A program made the position numbers and the translations under genes. Below the pieces are notes generated by a model. It saw only the letters and a program-made list of their open reading frames with translations, was not told where the DNA came from and made no database searches. From Pseudacidovorax intermedius (GTDB taxonomy: Bacteria > Pseudomonadota > Gammaproteobacteria > Burkholderiales > Burkholderiaceae_C): a DNA stretch of 64,000 bases. The DNA is taken from the NCBI RefSeq assembly GCF_003350475.1, contig NZ_QQAV01000003.1, positions 1 to 64,000 on the forward strand, in the 5' to 3' direction. Shown piece by piece: positions 17,335-25,200 of this stretch (positions are counted from its first letter, which is position 1; each line of letters opens with the position of its first letter).

Positions 17335-18337
17335 ATGCAGGAGTTGTGCGTTGCGTTCGCCGAGCGCACCGGCATCGCGGTATGCACCGTGACCATGCAC
17401 CGGGCGATCAAGCGTGCCGGCCTTGAGCGCACCAACACGCGCCAGGCGCGCACGGCTACTCAACCCAAGCGCTATGGCTACACCAAGGCGCATCGCACTG
17501 CGCCTTCGACCGCGGACCAGTACGCCAGTTCGCTGACGGACGCCGAATGGGCGCTGGCGGCAGACCTGTTCGAACTGCCTGAGGGCAGCCGAGGTCGGCC
17601 CTCCAAATACGAGCGGCGCACGATGGTCGATGCGTGCTGCTATGTGCTTCGAACGGGATGCGCCTGGACGATGCTGCCCAAGTCCTTTCCCCCTTGGCTG
17701 ACGGTGCACAAGAGCTTCAGTCGCTGGGCCGCGCAAGGCAAGTTCGAGCAGTTGCAGCAACGGCTGTTCGCACAATGGCGCCAACGCATCGAACGCAATG
17801 CCGCCCCCAGCGCGATGGTCATCGATTCGCAGGCCAACCGCATTTCCCCGCAGGGCGGCACCTCGGGCTACGACGCTGGCAAGAAGGTCAAGGGGCGCAA
17901 GCGCCACATCGTGACCGATACGCTGGGCTTGTTGCTGGCCGTCAGCGTCACCGCTGCCAGCGTGCAGGATCGCGATGGTGCCCCTGAGGTCGTCGCCCCA
18001 GCCTGTGCCAAGTACGCGTCCGTCAAGCTGCTCTACGCCGACTCCGCCTACGCAGGCAAGTGCGCCGAGCGACTGCGCCATGAGAACGACATTGCTGTCG
18101 AAGTGGTACGTCGCCCTGGCGCCTTCGGCGAGTGGAACGACCCGCACTGTTCACACGTGCTCAGGCCGGCGGCTTTTTATCCTGCCCAAGCGCTGGGTCG
18201 TCGAGCGCACTCAGGCTTGGTTGGAGCGCGAGCGCCGCATGGTCATGCACCATGACCGCTCTGCAAAAAATGCCACTGCCTGGGCCTGGCTGGCCCAGTC
18301 TCGTATGCTCCTGCGTAGGTTGGCGAGCCATGTTTGA
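17335..18337 (+). pseudogene. IS5-type transposase (DUF4096 + DDE), frameshifted
   Basis: Residues about 50-130 match the DUF4096 N-terminal domain of IS5-group transposases (SSLTDAEWALAADLF, CCYVLRTGCAWTMLPKSFPPW). The DDE core follows (VIDSQANRIS, GYDAGKKVKGRKRHIVTDT, LLYADSAYAG). The C-terminal motif FILPKRWVVERTQAW is found in another frame. I infer two single-base losses, one near 18146 and one in the T run at 18174-18178, because the protein moves through all three frames there. The first 40 residues (TMQELCVAFAERTGIAVCTVTMHRAIKRAGLE) look instead like an IS630-type helix-turn-helix, so the left end may be a chimera of two elements. I could not define terminal inverted repeats or a target duplication. 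Confidence 0.8.
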
Positions 18338-18405
18338 TTTTGTCTAGACCCTGTCAGATGCTCACGGACGCATCCGAACTGATCGACCACGGTACACGCC
18401 GCAAC

Positions 18406-18493
18406 TGGCGGAAGCGGTGAGATTCGAACTCACGGACGGTTGCCCGTCGCCGGTTTTCAAGACCGGTGCAATCGACCACTCTGCCACGCTTCC
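18406..18493 (-). tRNA. tRNA-Ser (anticodon TGA)
   Basis: The minus strand folds as a class II tRNA of 88 nt. The 7-bp acceptor stem GGAAGCG/CGCTTCC is followed by G and an encoded CCA. The anticodon loop CTTGAAA gives TGA. The T-arm has GAGTTCGAATCTC and there is a long variable arm, as expected for serine. Its 3' end faces the accessory region to the left, a common integration position for genomic islands. Confidence 0.93.
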
Positions 18494-18591
18494 TGGGTCG
18501 GCCTTCTGCGGCGGTGCCGTGCGGCACCCGAAGGCAAAATGCGGCCGCAAGTGTAAGGGCACCGCCGCGCCCTTCCGCGGTGGCAGCGGCG

Positions 18592-19851
18592 TCAGTCCGC
18601 CCCGTCGCCTTCGGGCAGGAACATCGCCTGCAGGTCGCTCAGAAAATCCATGCCCCGTTCGGTGGGCCACACGCGGTGCAGGTCGCGCGCCAGCAGGCCG
18701 CGGGCTTCGGCTTCTTCCAGCGGGCGGCGGATGGCGCTGATGGCCAGGCCGGTGCGCTCGGCAAACTGGGCCAGCGTGAAACCTTCCTTCAGGCGCAGTG
18801 CGTTCAGCATGAACTCGAACGGCAGGTCGGCCAGCGCCACGTCGTCGCTCTGGGCCACGGCCTGGCCGGCCAGGGCCTGCGCCATGTAGCGCTGCGGGTC
18901 GCGCACGCGCACCTGCCGCACGATGCGGTGGGCAAAGCTCAGCTTGCCGTGCGCGCCGGCGCCCAGACCCAGGTAGTCGCCGAACTGCCAGTAGTTGAGG
19001 TTGTGCGTGCAGCTGTGGCCCTGCCTCGCATAGGCCGACACCTCGTAGCGCGCCAGGCCCGCGGCCGCGGTGCGCTCGGTGATGCGGTCGAGCATGGCGT
19101 AGGCGATGTCGTCCTCGGGCAGCGCGGGCGGGTGCTTGGCGAAGAAGGTGTTGGGCTCGATGGTCAGGTGGTAGATCGACAGGTGCGGCGGCGCGAGGGC
19201 CAGGGCCTGGTCCAGCTCGGCCTCCAGGCCCTGCAGCGTCTGCCCGGGCAGCGCGTACATCAGGTCGAGGTTGAAGGTCTCGAAGGCCTGCGCAGCTTCT
19301 TCCACGGCGGCGATGGCCTGGCGGCGGTCGTGCACGCGGCCGAGCGCCTTCAGGTGCGCGTCGTCGAAGCTCTGCACGCCGACCGACAGCCGCGTGACGC
19401 CCGCAGCGCGGTAGGCACGGAAGCGGTCGCGCTCGAAGGTGCCGGGGTTGGCCTCCAGGGTGATCTCGCAGCCGGGCTCCAGCCGCAGGCGGGCGCGCAC
19501 GGCGCCGAGCAGGCGGTCGATGCTTTCGGGCGCGAACAGGCTGGGCGTGCCGCCGCCCATGAAGATGGTGTGCACGGTGCGGCCCCACACCAGGGGCAGC
19601 GCGGCGTCGAGGTCGGCGATCAGTGCGTCGATGTAGCGCTGCTCGGGCACGGCCGCGTCATTGCCTTCGCCACGCCATTCGTGCGAATTGAAGTCGCAGT
19701 AGGGGCACTTGCGCAGGCACCAGGGCAGGTGGATGTACAGCGACAGCGGCGGCGATGCGGCCAGCTGCAGCGGCCCGGGCCGCATCATGTGCAGCACGTC
19801 GTTGGCCTGCGGCGCGACGGCCACGGCGGGCTGGATCGGGATGCTGCTCAT
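18592..19851 (-). CDS. hemW: HemW-type radical SAM protein
   Basis: The 419-aa product carries the radical SAM motif C45xxxC49xxC52 (WCLRKCPYCDF) and the SAM-binding GGGTPS segment. The C-terminal region has the HemW/HemN winged helix (LPFEFMLNALRLKEGF). HemW proteins resemble oxygen-independent coproporphyrinogen oxidase but act as haem chaperones; they lack part of the HemN N-terminus, and this protein starts its SAM motif in the HemW position. ATG at 19851 overlaps the rdgB stop as ATGA, so the two are translationally coupled. Ends 99 bp before tRNA-Ser. Confidence 0.88.
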   Translation of the reverse strand: MSSIPIQPAVAVAPQANDVLHMMRPGPLQLAASPPLSLYIHLPWCLRKCPYCDFNSHEWRGEGNDAAVPEQRYIDALIADLDAALPLVWGRTVHTIFMGGGTPSLFAPESIDRLLGAVRARLRLEPGCEITLEANPGTFERDRFRAYRAAGVTRLSVGVQSFDDAHLKALGRVHDRRQAIAAVEEAAQAFETFNLDLMYALPGQTLQGLEAELDQALALAPPHLSIYHLTIEPNTFFAKHPPALPEDDIAYAMLDRITERTAAAGLARYEVSAYARQGHSCTHNLNYWQFGDYLGLGAGAHGKLSFAHRIVRQVRVRDPQRYMAQALAGQAVAQSDDVALADLPFEFMLNALRLKEGFTLAQFAERTGLAISAIRRPLEEAEARGLLARDLHRVWPTERGMDFLSDLQAMFLPEGDGAD

Positions 19852-20456
19852 CCGCCCAGGGCCCAGCGCTCGCGCATCAGGGCCAGCATGGCGCGCGCGG
19901 CCTGGCCACGGTGGCTGTGGGCGTTCTTCACCTCGGGCGGCAGTTGCGCGAAGGTCTTGCCGAACTGCGGCAGGAACATCACGGGGTCGAAGCCGAAGCC
20001 GTGCTCGCCCACCGGCTCGGTGGTGATCTCGCCGACGGCGCGGCCCACGGCGACCAACGGCTCCGGGTCTTCGGCATGGCGCAGCGCGACCAGGGTGCTG
20101 ACCAGCGCGGCGCGGCGGTTGGATTCGCCGCGCAGCTGCGCCAGCAATGCCTTCACGTTGTTGGCGTCGCCCTTCTCGTAGCCGAACTGCGTGGCGTAGT
20201 AGGCCGTGTCCACGCCCGGCAGGCCGCCGAAGGCGTCGACGCACAGGCCGGCGTCGTCGGCGATGGCGGGCAGGCCGGTGGCCGCGCTGGCATGGCGGGC
20301 CTTGGCCAGCGCGTTTTCGACGAAGGTGCGGAAGGGCTCTTCCGCCTCGCCCACGCCCAGCTCCGACTGGCACACGAGCGTCAGGCCCAGCGTGCCGAAG
20401 AGCTGCTGCAGCTCGGCCAGCTTGCCCGCGTTGTTGGATGCGAGAACCAGTTTCAT
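19848..20456 (-). CDS. rdgB: XTP/dITP pyrophosphatase (non-canonical purine NTPase)
   Basis: The start is ATG at 20456 (MKLVLASNNAGKLAEL); the open frame upstream is not used. The 202-aa length fits the HAM1/RdgB family. SNNAGK at residues 7-12 is the phosphate-binding motif; ADDAGLCVDAFGG and the C-terminal GFGFDPVMFLP and SHRGQAARAM segments are family signatures. The enzyme removes ITP and XTP from the nucleotide pool. It follows rph by 27 bp and overlaps hemW by 4 bases. Confidence 0.93.
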   Translation of the reverse strand: MKLVLASNNAGKLAELQQLFGTLGLTLVCQSELGVGEAEEPFRTFVENALAKARHASAATGLPAIADDAGLCVDAFGGLPGVDTAYYATQFGYEKGDANNVKALLAQLRGESNRRAALVSTLVALRHAEDPEPLVAVGRAVGEITTEPVGEHGFGFDPVMFLPQFGKTFAQLPPEVKNAHSHRGQAARAMLALMRERWALGG

Positions 20457-20483
20457 GGATGCGCTCTCCGTGCTCACGCCCAC

Positions 20484-21215
20484 TCAGGCGATCTGCAGCG
20501 CCTGCTTCTGCAGTTGCACCAGCTCGGCGATGCCCTTGTCGGCCAGCGCGAGCAGTTGGTTCATCTCGTCGCGGCTGAAGGCGGCGCCCTCGGCCGTGCC
20601 CTGCACTTCCACGAAGTGCCCGGCGCCGGTCATCACGACGTTCATGTCGGTGTCGCAGGCGGAGTCTTCGACGTATTCCAGGTCCAGCAGCGGCGTGCCC
20701 TGCACGATGCCGACCGAGATGGCGGCCACATGGCTGCGGATGGGCGACGCGGCCAGCGTGCCGGCGGCGATGAGCTTGGCGACCGCATCGTGCGCCGCCA
20801 CGAAGGCGCCCGTGATGGCCGCCGTGCGGGTGCCGCCGTCGGCCTGCAGCACGTCGCAGTCGAGGTAGATGGTGCGCTCGCCCAGTGCCGCCAGGTCGAA
20901 CACGGCGCGCATCGAACGGCCGATGAGGCGCTGGATCTCCTGCGTGCGGCCGCTCTGCTTGCCGCGTGCGGCCTCGCGGTCGCCGCGGGTGTGGGTGGCG
21001 CGGGGCAGCATGCCGTATTCGGCCGTCACCCAGCCTTCGCCGCTGCCGCGCTTGTGCGGCGGCACCTTCTCTTCGACGGAGGCGGTGCACAGCACGCGCG
21101 TCTGGCCGAATTCGATGAGGACGGAGCCTTCGGCATGGATGGTGAAGCCGCGGGTGATGCGCACGGGGCGAAGCTGGTCGGCGGCGCGGCCGCTGCTGCG
21201 GATGAAAGGACTCAT
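20484..21215 (-). CDS. rph: Ribonuclease PH
   Basis: ATG at 21215 gives 243 aa, the normal RNase PH length. Typical segments are [49 protein letters not shown] and [19 protein letters not shown]. It is a phosphorolytic 3'-5' exoribonuclease that trims tRNA 3' ends. It lies directly downstream of the PP2C gene (82-bp gap) and upstream of rdgB on the same strand, an order often seen in beta- and gammaproteobacteria. Confidence 0.95.
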   Translation of the reverse strand: MSPFIRSSGRAADQLRPVRITRGFTIHAEGSVLIEFGQTRVLCTASVEEKVPPHKRGSGEGWVTAEYGMLPRATHTRGDREAARGKQSGRTQEIQRLIGRSMRAVFDLAALGERTIYLDCDVLQADGGTRTAAITGAFVAAHDAVAKLIAAGTLAASPIRSHVAAISVGIVQGTPLLDLEYVEDSACDTDMNVVMTGAGHFVEVQGTAEGAAFSRDEMNQLLALADKGIAELVQLQKQALQIA

Positions 21216-21297
21216 GTGAATCTCTGGATCGGAAACGTGGAAAAGCAAGGCGATGGCCGCAGGCCCGGAAGGCTCGCCGTGCAGCACCTTGCGCGGA

Positions 21298-22200
21298 TCA
21301 GTTCTTTCGGGCGGCGGAGCGCCGTATCGCCTCGTTGATCTCGGCGATGGAGCGCTCGATGGCGGCCTCGTCGAGCTCGTCGTGGTCTTCCTCGCCCGGC
21401 AGCCCGGCCTGGATGCTGGAGGCGAAGACGTCCGGCCCGATGCTGTCGGTGGAAACGCCGGGCTCGGAGCCGGGCGCGTCGGGCGTCTCCCACTCCACCG
21501 CGATCAGCGTGACATTGTCGGAGTGGCTGCCGCCGCGGCGCAGGGCCATCTCGACGAGTTCGGGCGCCGCATCGGCCACCGGGCGCGCGCCGAGGGTACG
21601 GACCAGCAGCGCGTCCTCGACCACGCTCCAGAGCCCGTCTGAACAGAGCATCAGCCGGTCGCCCTGCTGCAAGGGCAGCGGCTCAGACAGATCGAACAGC
21701 GGCGGCACCGGCGAGCCCAGGCAGGTCTGGAGCAGGTTGCGGTTCACCGGCATGGCGCCCCCCTCGGCACGAGGCCGCTCGGCATTGGAATGGTCGCGCG
21801 TGCGCACCATCAGCCGGTTGCCCCGCACCGCATACAGGCGCGAATCGCCACAGTGGACCCAGGTGGCGCAGCCCTGCTGCAGCACCGCCACCACGATGGT
21901 GGTGCGCGGCGTGTCGAGCATGGCCTTGCCGCTGGCGTAACGCATGATCTGCTGGTGGGCCGCCATGACCGCCGCCGCGAGGAAGGCGCGCACGTCCTTG
22001 AGCACGGGTCGCGCCTCGCGCTGGAACAGCGCCGCAACGGCCTGCAGCGCGATCTGCGCCGCCACCTCGCCTTCCGGATGGCCGCCCATGCCGTCGGCCA
22101 GCACGAACAGCGCCGACTCGCGGGTGTAGCAGTAGCCCATGCGGTCCTCGTTCTTGAGGCGCCCGCCCTTGCGGCTGACTTGGAAGACGGAAAACTTCAT
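21298..22200 (-). CDS. PP2C-family Ser/Thr protein phosphatase
   Basis: The 300-aa product shows the PP2C metal-binding pattern: NEDR at residues 17-20, [11 protein letters not shown] at about 35-45, HCGDSRLY near 115 and [12 protein letters not shown] near 215-225. These acidic residues bind the two metal ions. The domain is followed by an acidic tail ([15 protein letters not shown]) that is not part of the catalytic core. ATG at 22200 overlaps the stop of the upstream kinase gene as ATGA. The pair probably forms a kinase/phosphatase switch, with this enzyme reversing phosphorylation by its neighbour. Targets are unknown. Confidence 0.9.
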   Translation of the reverse strand: MKFSVFQVSRKGGRLKNEDRMGYCYTRESALFVLADGMGGHPEGEVAAQIALQAVAALFQREARPVLKDVRAFLAAAVMAAHQQIMRYASGKAMLDTPRTTIVVAVLQQGCATWVHCGDSRLYAVRGNRLMVRTRDHSNAERPRAEGGAMPVNRNLLQTCLGSPVPPLFDLSEPLPLQQGDRLMLCSDGLWSVVEDALLVRTLGARPVADAAPELVEMALRRGGSHSDNVTLIAVEWETPDAPGSEPGVSTDSIGPDVFASSIQAGLPGEEDHDELDEAAIERSIAEINEAIRRSAARKN

Positions 22201-23210
22201 GACGCCGCCGGACGGGTGGTGGGCGTGCCGGCCTTGGCCAGCGGCTTGCGCTCCGTGGCACGCATGTTGTCGATCGACAGGCGCATGCGCTCGGCCACCG
22301 ACAGCTTGGTGTAGCGGCGCTCACCCTCGCGGCCCAGCTCTTTCTGCAGCGCGAAGACGGACTGGGGCCGCGACAGCGGGTCGAGGGCCATGCACCACTC
22401 GACCACCTCGATCAGGTCGTCCGAGTACACGCCGCGCATGCGCGTGAGCGACAGGCCCAGGCGGTCCTTGTCGAGCCGTTGGGGCGCGTCCAGCGGGGGG
22501 TAGCCATGCATGCAGGCATACATGCAGGCGCCCACGGCATAGATGTCGGTCCACGGGCCCATGGAGGAGTCGCGCCGGTACATCTCGGGCGCCGCAAAGC
22601 CGGGCGTGTACATGGGCCGCACGAAGTTGCCCTCCTTGGAGAGCACCTCGCGGGCGGCGCCGAAGTCGATCATCACCGCGCGGTCGTCGTCGGTGATGAA
22701 GATGTTGGCGGGCTTGATGTCCAGGTGCAGCATCTTGTGCTGGTGCACCACGCGCAGGCCGCGCAGGATCTCGTCGAACAGCGAGCGGATCGTCGACTCG
22801 CGCAACACCTTGGCGCGCTTGAGTTCGCGGGCGGTGACGATGAAGTCCTGAAGCGTGGCGCCTTCCAGGTAGTTCATCACCATGTAGACGGTCTCGTTCT
22901 CGCGGAAGAAGTTGAGCACGCTCACCACCGAGGCATGGGCGATCTGCGCCAGGGCCCGGCCCTCCTCGAAGAAGCTCTTGAGTCCGAGCCGGTAGAGCGA
23001 CAGCTTTTCGGGCGCCACCTGCGGAATGAGGCTGCCGTCCTCGCGCGTCACGAGCGACGAAGGGAGGTACTCCTTGATGGCGACCTGCTGGCCCGCCTTG
23101 TCCATCGCCAGGTAGACCACGCCGAAACCGCCGGAGGAAATGCGTCGAACGACTCGGTAGCCACCGATCACCGTGTCCGGAATCAGGGGCGACGGTTTGA
23201 CCTTTGACAT
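22197..23210 (-). CDS. Hanks-type Ser/Thr protein kinase (cytoplasmic)
   Basis: The start ATG at 23210 gives 337 aa. The kinase fold is complete: Gly loop SSGGFGVV (25-32), catalytic Lys46 in [14 protein letters not shown] (162-169) with catalytic Asp164, DFG at 182-184 and APE at 207-209. The residue before Asp164 is Leu, not Arg, so it is a non-RD-type loop. No membrane segment or PASTA domain is visible; the C-terminus has a short Lys/Pro/Thr-rich tail. It overlaps the PP2C gene by 4 bases and is divergent from yicC (119-bp intergenic region). Confidence 0.92.
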   Translation of the reverse strand: MSKVKPSPLIPDTVIGGYRVVRRISSGGFGVVYLAMDKAGQQVAIKEYLPSSLVTREDGSLIPQVAPEKLSLYRLGLKSFFEEGRALAQIAHASVVSVLNFFRENETVYMVMNYLEGATLQDFIVTARELKRAKVLRESTIRSLFDEILRGLRVVHQHKMLHLDIKPANIFITDDDRAVMIDFGAAREVLSKEGNFVRPMYTPGFAAPEMYRRDSSMGPWTDIYAVGACMYACMHGYPPLDAPQRLDKDRLGLSLTRMRGVYSDDLIEVVEWCMALDPLSRPQSVFALQKELGREGERRYTKLSVAERMRLSIDNMRATERKPLAKAGTPTTRPAAS

Positions 23211-23329
23211 AATCGGAGGCTTCGCCCGAAGAGGTGAGGCGGCAAGCCCGTCGATCCGCATGAGAGAGGGCGCCGGCCCGTCGCTTCTGCGGGGCTTGTC
23301 AGACGAACACGAGCCGAGAGCGAGGTGCA

Positions 23330-24247
23330 ATGGCAGTTTACAGCATGACCGGTTACGCCAGCGGCCAGAGCCGCGCGTCGAGCGCGGACGCGCCCGCGGG
23401 CGAGGAACGCCCGGGCCCCCGCCTGGGCCTGGAGCTGCGCGCCGTCAACAGCCGCTTCCTGGACCTGAGTTTCAAGCTGCCCGAAGAGCTGCGCCAGCAC
23501 GAGCCGGCCCTTCGCGAACTGCTCACCCGCCGCCTCAAGCGCGGCAAGGTCGAGATGCGCGGCTCGGTCGAGACCGGCACGGACGCCGCGGTGGCCGAGC
23601 CCTCCGTGCGCCTCTTGCAGCGGCTCAACGGCGTCCAGGACGCGGTGCGAGCCTGGCTGCCGACTGCCCGCGAGCTGAGCGTGGCCGATGTGCTGCGGCT
23701 GGCCGGCAGCGACGGCGGCCGCACGCTGCCCGCCGAACAGTTCGACGTCGTCGCCCTCGCCACCTCCGTGGTGGACGACCTGATCGCCGCGCGCGAGCGC
23801 GAAGGCGCCCGGCTCGTGGCCTTGCTGCAGGAGCGGCTGCAAGGCCTGCGCGCCCTGGCCGAGCAGGCGGAACCGCTCGTGCCCCGGCTCGTGGAGCAGC
23901 AACGCACCCGCTTCCTGGAGCGCTGGCAAGAGGCGATGGGCCTGGCCGCCGGCAGTGCGACGCCCGAGGCCGCACAGGACCGTGCGCTGTCCGAGGCCAC
24001 CGCCTTTGCGATCCGCATCGACGTTGCCGAGGAACTGGGCCGTCTGCGCGCCCACCTCGACGAGATCGACCGGCTGCTGACCAAGGGCGGCGAAGTCGGC
24101 AAGCGGCTCGACTTCCTCATCCAGGAACTGCACCGCGAGGCCAACACGCTGGGCTCGAAGTCGGCGGCGCTCGAACTCACCCGGATCGGCGTCGACATGA
24201 AGGTGCTGATCGAGCAGATGCGCGAGCAGGTCCAGAACATCGAATGA
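23330..24247 (+). CDS. yicC: YicC family endoribonuclease-like protein
   Basis: The 305-aa product begins with the family N-terminus [12 protein letters not shown] and ends with the conserved C-terminal block [17 protein letters not shown]. The middle has [19 protein letters not shown]. YicC proteins are RNA-binding endoribonucleases implicated in small RNA turnover. The stop overlaps the gmk start as ATGA, the common yicC-gmk-rpoZ-spoT arrangement. Confidence 0.92.
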   Translation: MAVYSMTGYASGQSRASSADAPAGEERPGPRLGLELRAVNSRFLDLSFKLPEELRQHEPALRELLTRRLKRGKVEMRGSVETGTDAAVAEPSVRLLQRLNGVQDAVRAWLPTARELSVADVLRLAGSDGGRTLPAEQFDVVALATSVVDDLIAAREREGARLVALLQERLQGLRALAEQAEPLVPRLVEQQRTRFLERWQEAMGLAAGSATPEAAQDRALSEATAFAIRIDVAEELGRLRAHLDEIDRLLTKGGEVGKRLDFLIQELHREANTLGSKSAALELTRIGVDMKVLIEQMREQVQNIE

Positions 24248-24873
24248 GCGCCATGGAATATCCCGGAAACCTGTTTGTCGTCGCGGCGCCGAGCGGCGCC
24301 GGCAAGTCCAGCCTCGTCAAGGCCTTGCGCGAGCTGGATTCGGCGGTCAACCCGTCGGTCTCGCACACCACCCGTGCGCCGCGCGGGCAGGAAAAGCACG
24401 GCCGCGAGTACTTCTTCGTCTCGCCCGCCGAATTCGATGCCATGGTGCAGGCCGAGGCCTTCCTCGAGTGGGCCAATGTGCATGGCCACCGCTACGGCAC
24501 GTCCAAGCGCGCGGTGGAAGAGCGCATCGCCTCGGGTGCCGACGTGATCCTGGAGATCGACTTCCAGGGCGCGCTGCAGGTGCGCAAGGTGTTCGCCAAC
24601 GCGGTGCTGATCTTCATCCTGCCGCCCAGTTGGGAAGAGTTGCGCTCCCGCCTGGAGCGCCGCGGCGAGGACGCCCCCGAGGTCATCGAACTGCGCTTGC
24701 AGAATGCGGCGGAGGAGATGACGCAAACCCGTGAATTCGACTACGTTATAATCAACGAGTTATTTGAACGCGCGCTTTTCGACCTCAAAGCGATCGTTCA
24801 CGCGCAGCGGCTTCGCTACTCTGCCCAGCGCCGCGCCCGTGCCGACACCTTCGCGGCACTGAACATTCCCTGA
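24244..24873 (+). CDS. gmk: Guanylate kinase
   Basis: ATG at 24244 overlaps the yicC stop by 4 bases. The 209-aa protein has the P-loop APSGAGKS (15-22), the GMP-binding segment [19 protein letters not shown] and [13 protein letters not shown]. It converts GMP to GDP with ATP. A second in-frame Met (residue 4) is possible but the coupled start is favoured. Confidence 0.95.
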   Translation: MSAMEYPGNLFVVAAPSGAGKSSLVKALRELDSAVNPSVSHTTRAPRGQEKHGREYFFVSPAEFDAMVQAEAFLEWANVHGHRYGTSKRAVEERIASGADVILEIDFQGALQVRKVFANAVLIFILPPSWEELRSRLERRGEDAPEVIELRLQNAAEEMTQTREFDYVIINELFERALFDLKAIVHAQRLRYSAQRRARADTFAALNIP

Positions 24874-24895
24874 CACTTCATCAACGCATACCGTC

Positions 24896-25099
24896 ATGGC
24901 CCGCATCACCGTCGAAGACTGCCTGCAGCAGATCCCCAACCGCTTCCAGCTCGTCCTGGCCGCCACCTATCGCGCCCGCATGCTGAGCCAGGGCCATGCG
25001 CCCAAGATCGAGAGCAAGAACAAGCCCGCGGTCACCGCCCTGCGCGAGATCGCCGATGGCAAGGTCGGCCTCGAGATGCTCAAGAAGGTTCCGGGCTGA
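24896..25099 (+). CDS. rpoZ: RNA polymerase omega subunit
   Basis: The 67-aa product matches omega: [20 protein letters not shown], then ATYRARML and [14 protein letters not shown]. It supports assembly of RNA polymerase and forms part of the ppGpp site. It sits 22 bp after gmk, and an intrinsic terminator follows at 25134. Confidence 0.95.
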   Translation: MARITVEDCLQQIPNRFQLVLAATYRARMLSQGHAPKIESKNKPAVTALREIADGKVGLEMLKKVPG

Positions 25100-25133
25100 T
25101 TGCCGCCACCTCTCGCAACTCAGGCGAAGAACA

Positions 25134-25157
25134 AGCACCTTTCGAGGTGCTTTTTTT
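25134..25157 (+). terminator. Rho-independent terminator after rpoZ
   Basis: AGCACCT, loop TTCG and AGGTGCT form a perfect 7-bp stem with a UUCG tetraloop, followed by a run of T. It separates rpoZ from spoT, so spoT probably relies on read-through or a promoter in the 40 bp that follow. Confidence 0.9.
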
Positions 25158-25200
25158 GCGCCCGGAGACCGCAGGACGCTTCAGCGGCTAAAGTCGAAGC

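Noticed and set aside
18130-18190. Programmed frameshifting in the IS transposase
   Set aside because: Two separate one-base shifts are needed and the T run is short; decay or sequence error is simpler.
19755-21338. Long plus-strand frame (527 codons) over hemW, rdgB and rph
   Set aside because: It is antisense to three recognised genes and has shadow composition (Ala/Gly/Arg/His-rich) with no domain.
24747-24752. TATAAT sequence near the end of gmk as an rpoZ promoter
   Set aside because: It falls in conserved gmk codons (DYVIIN), and no acceptable -35 is present at 16-18 bp.
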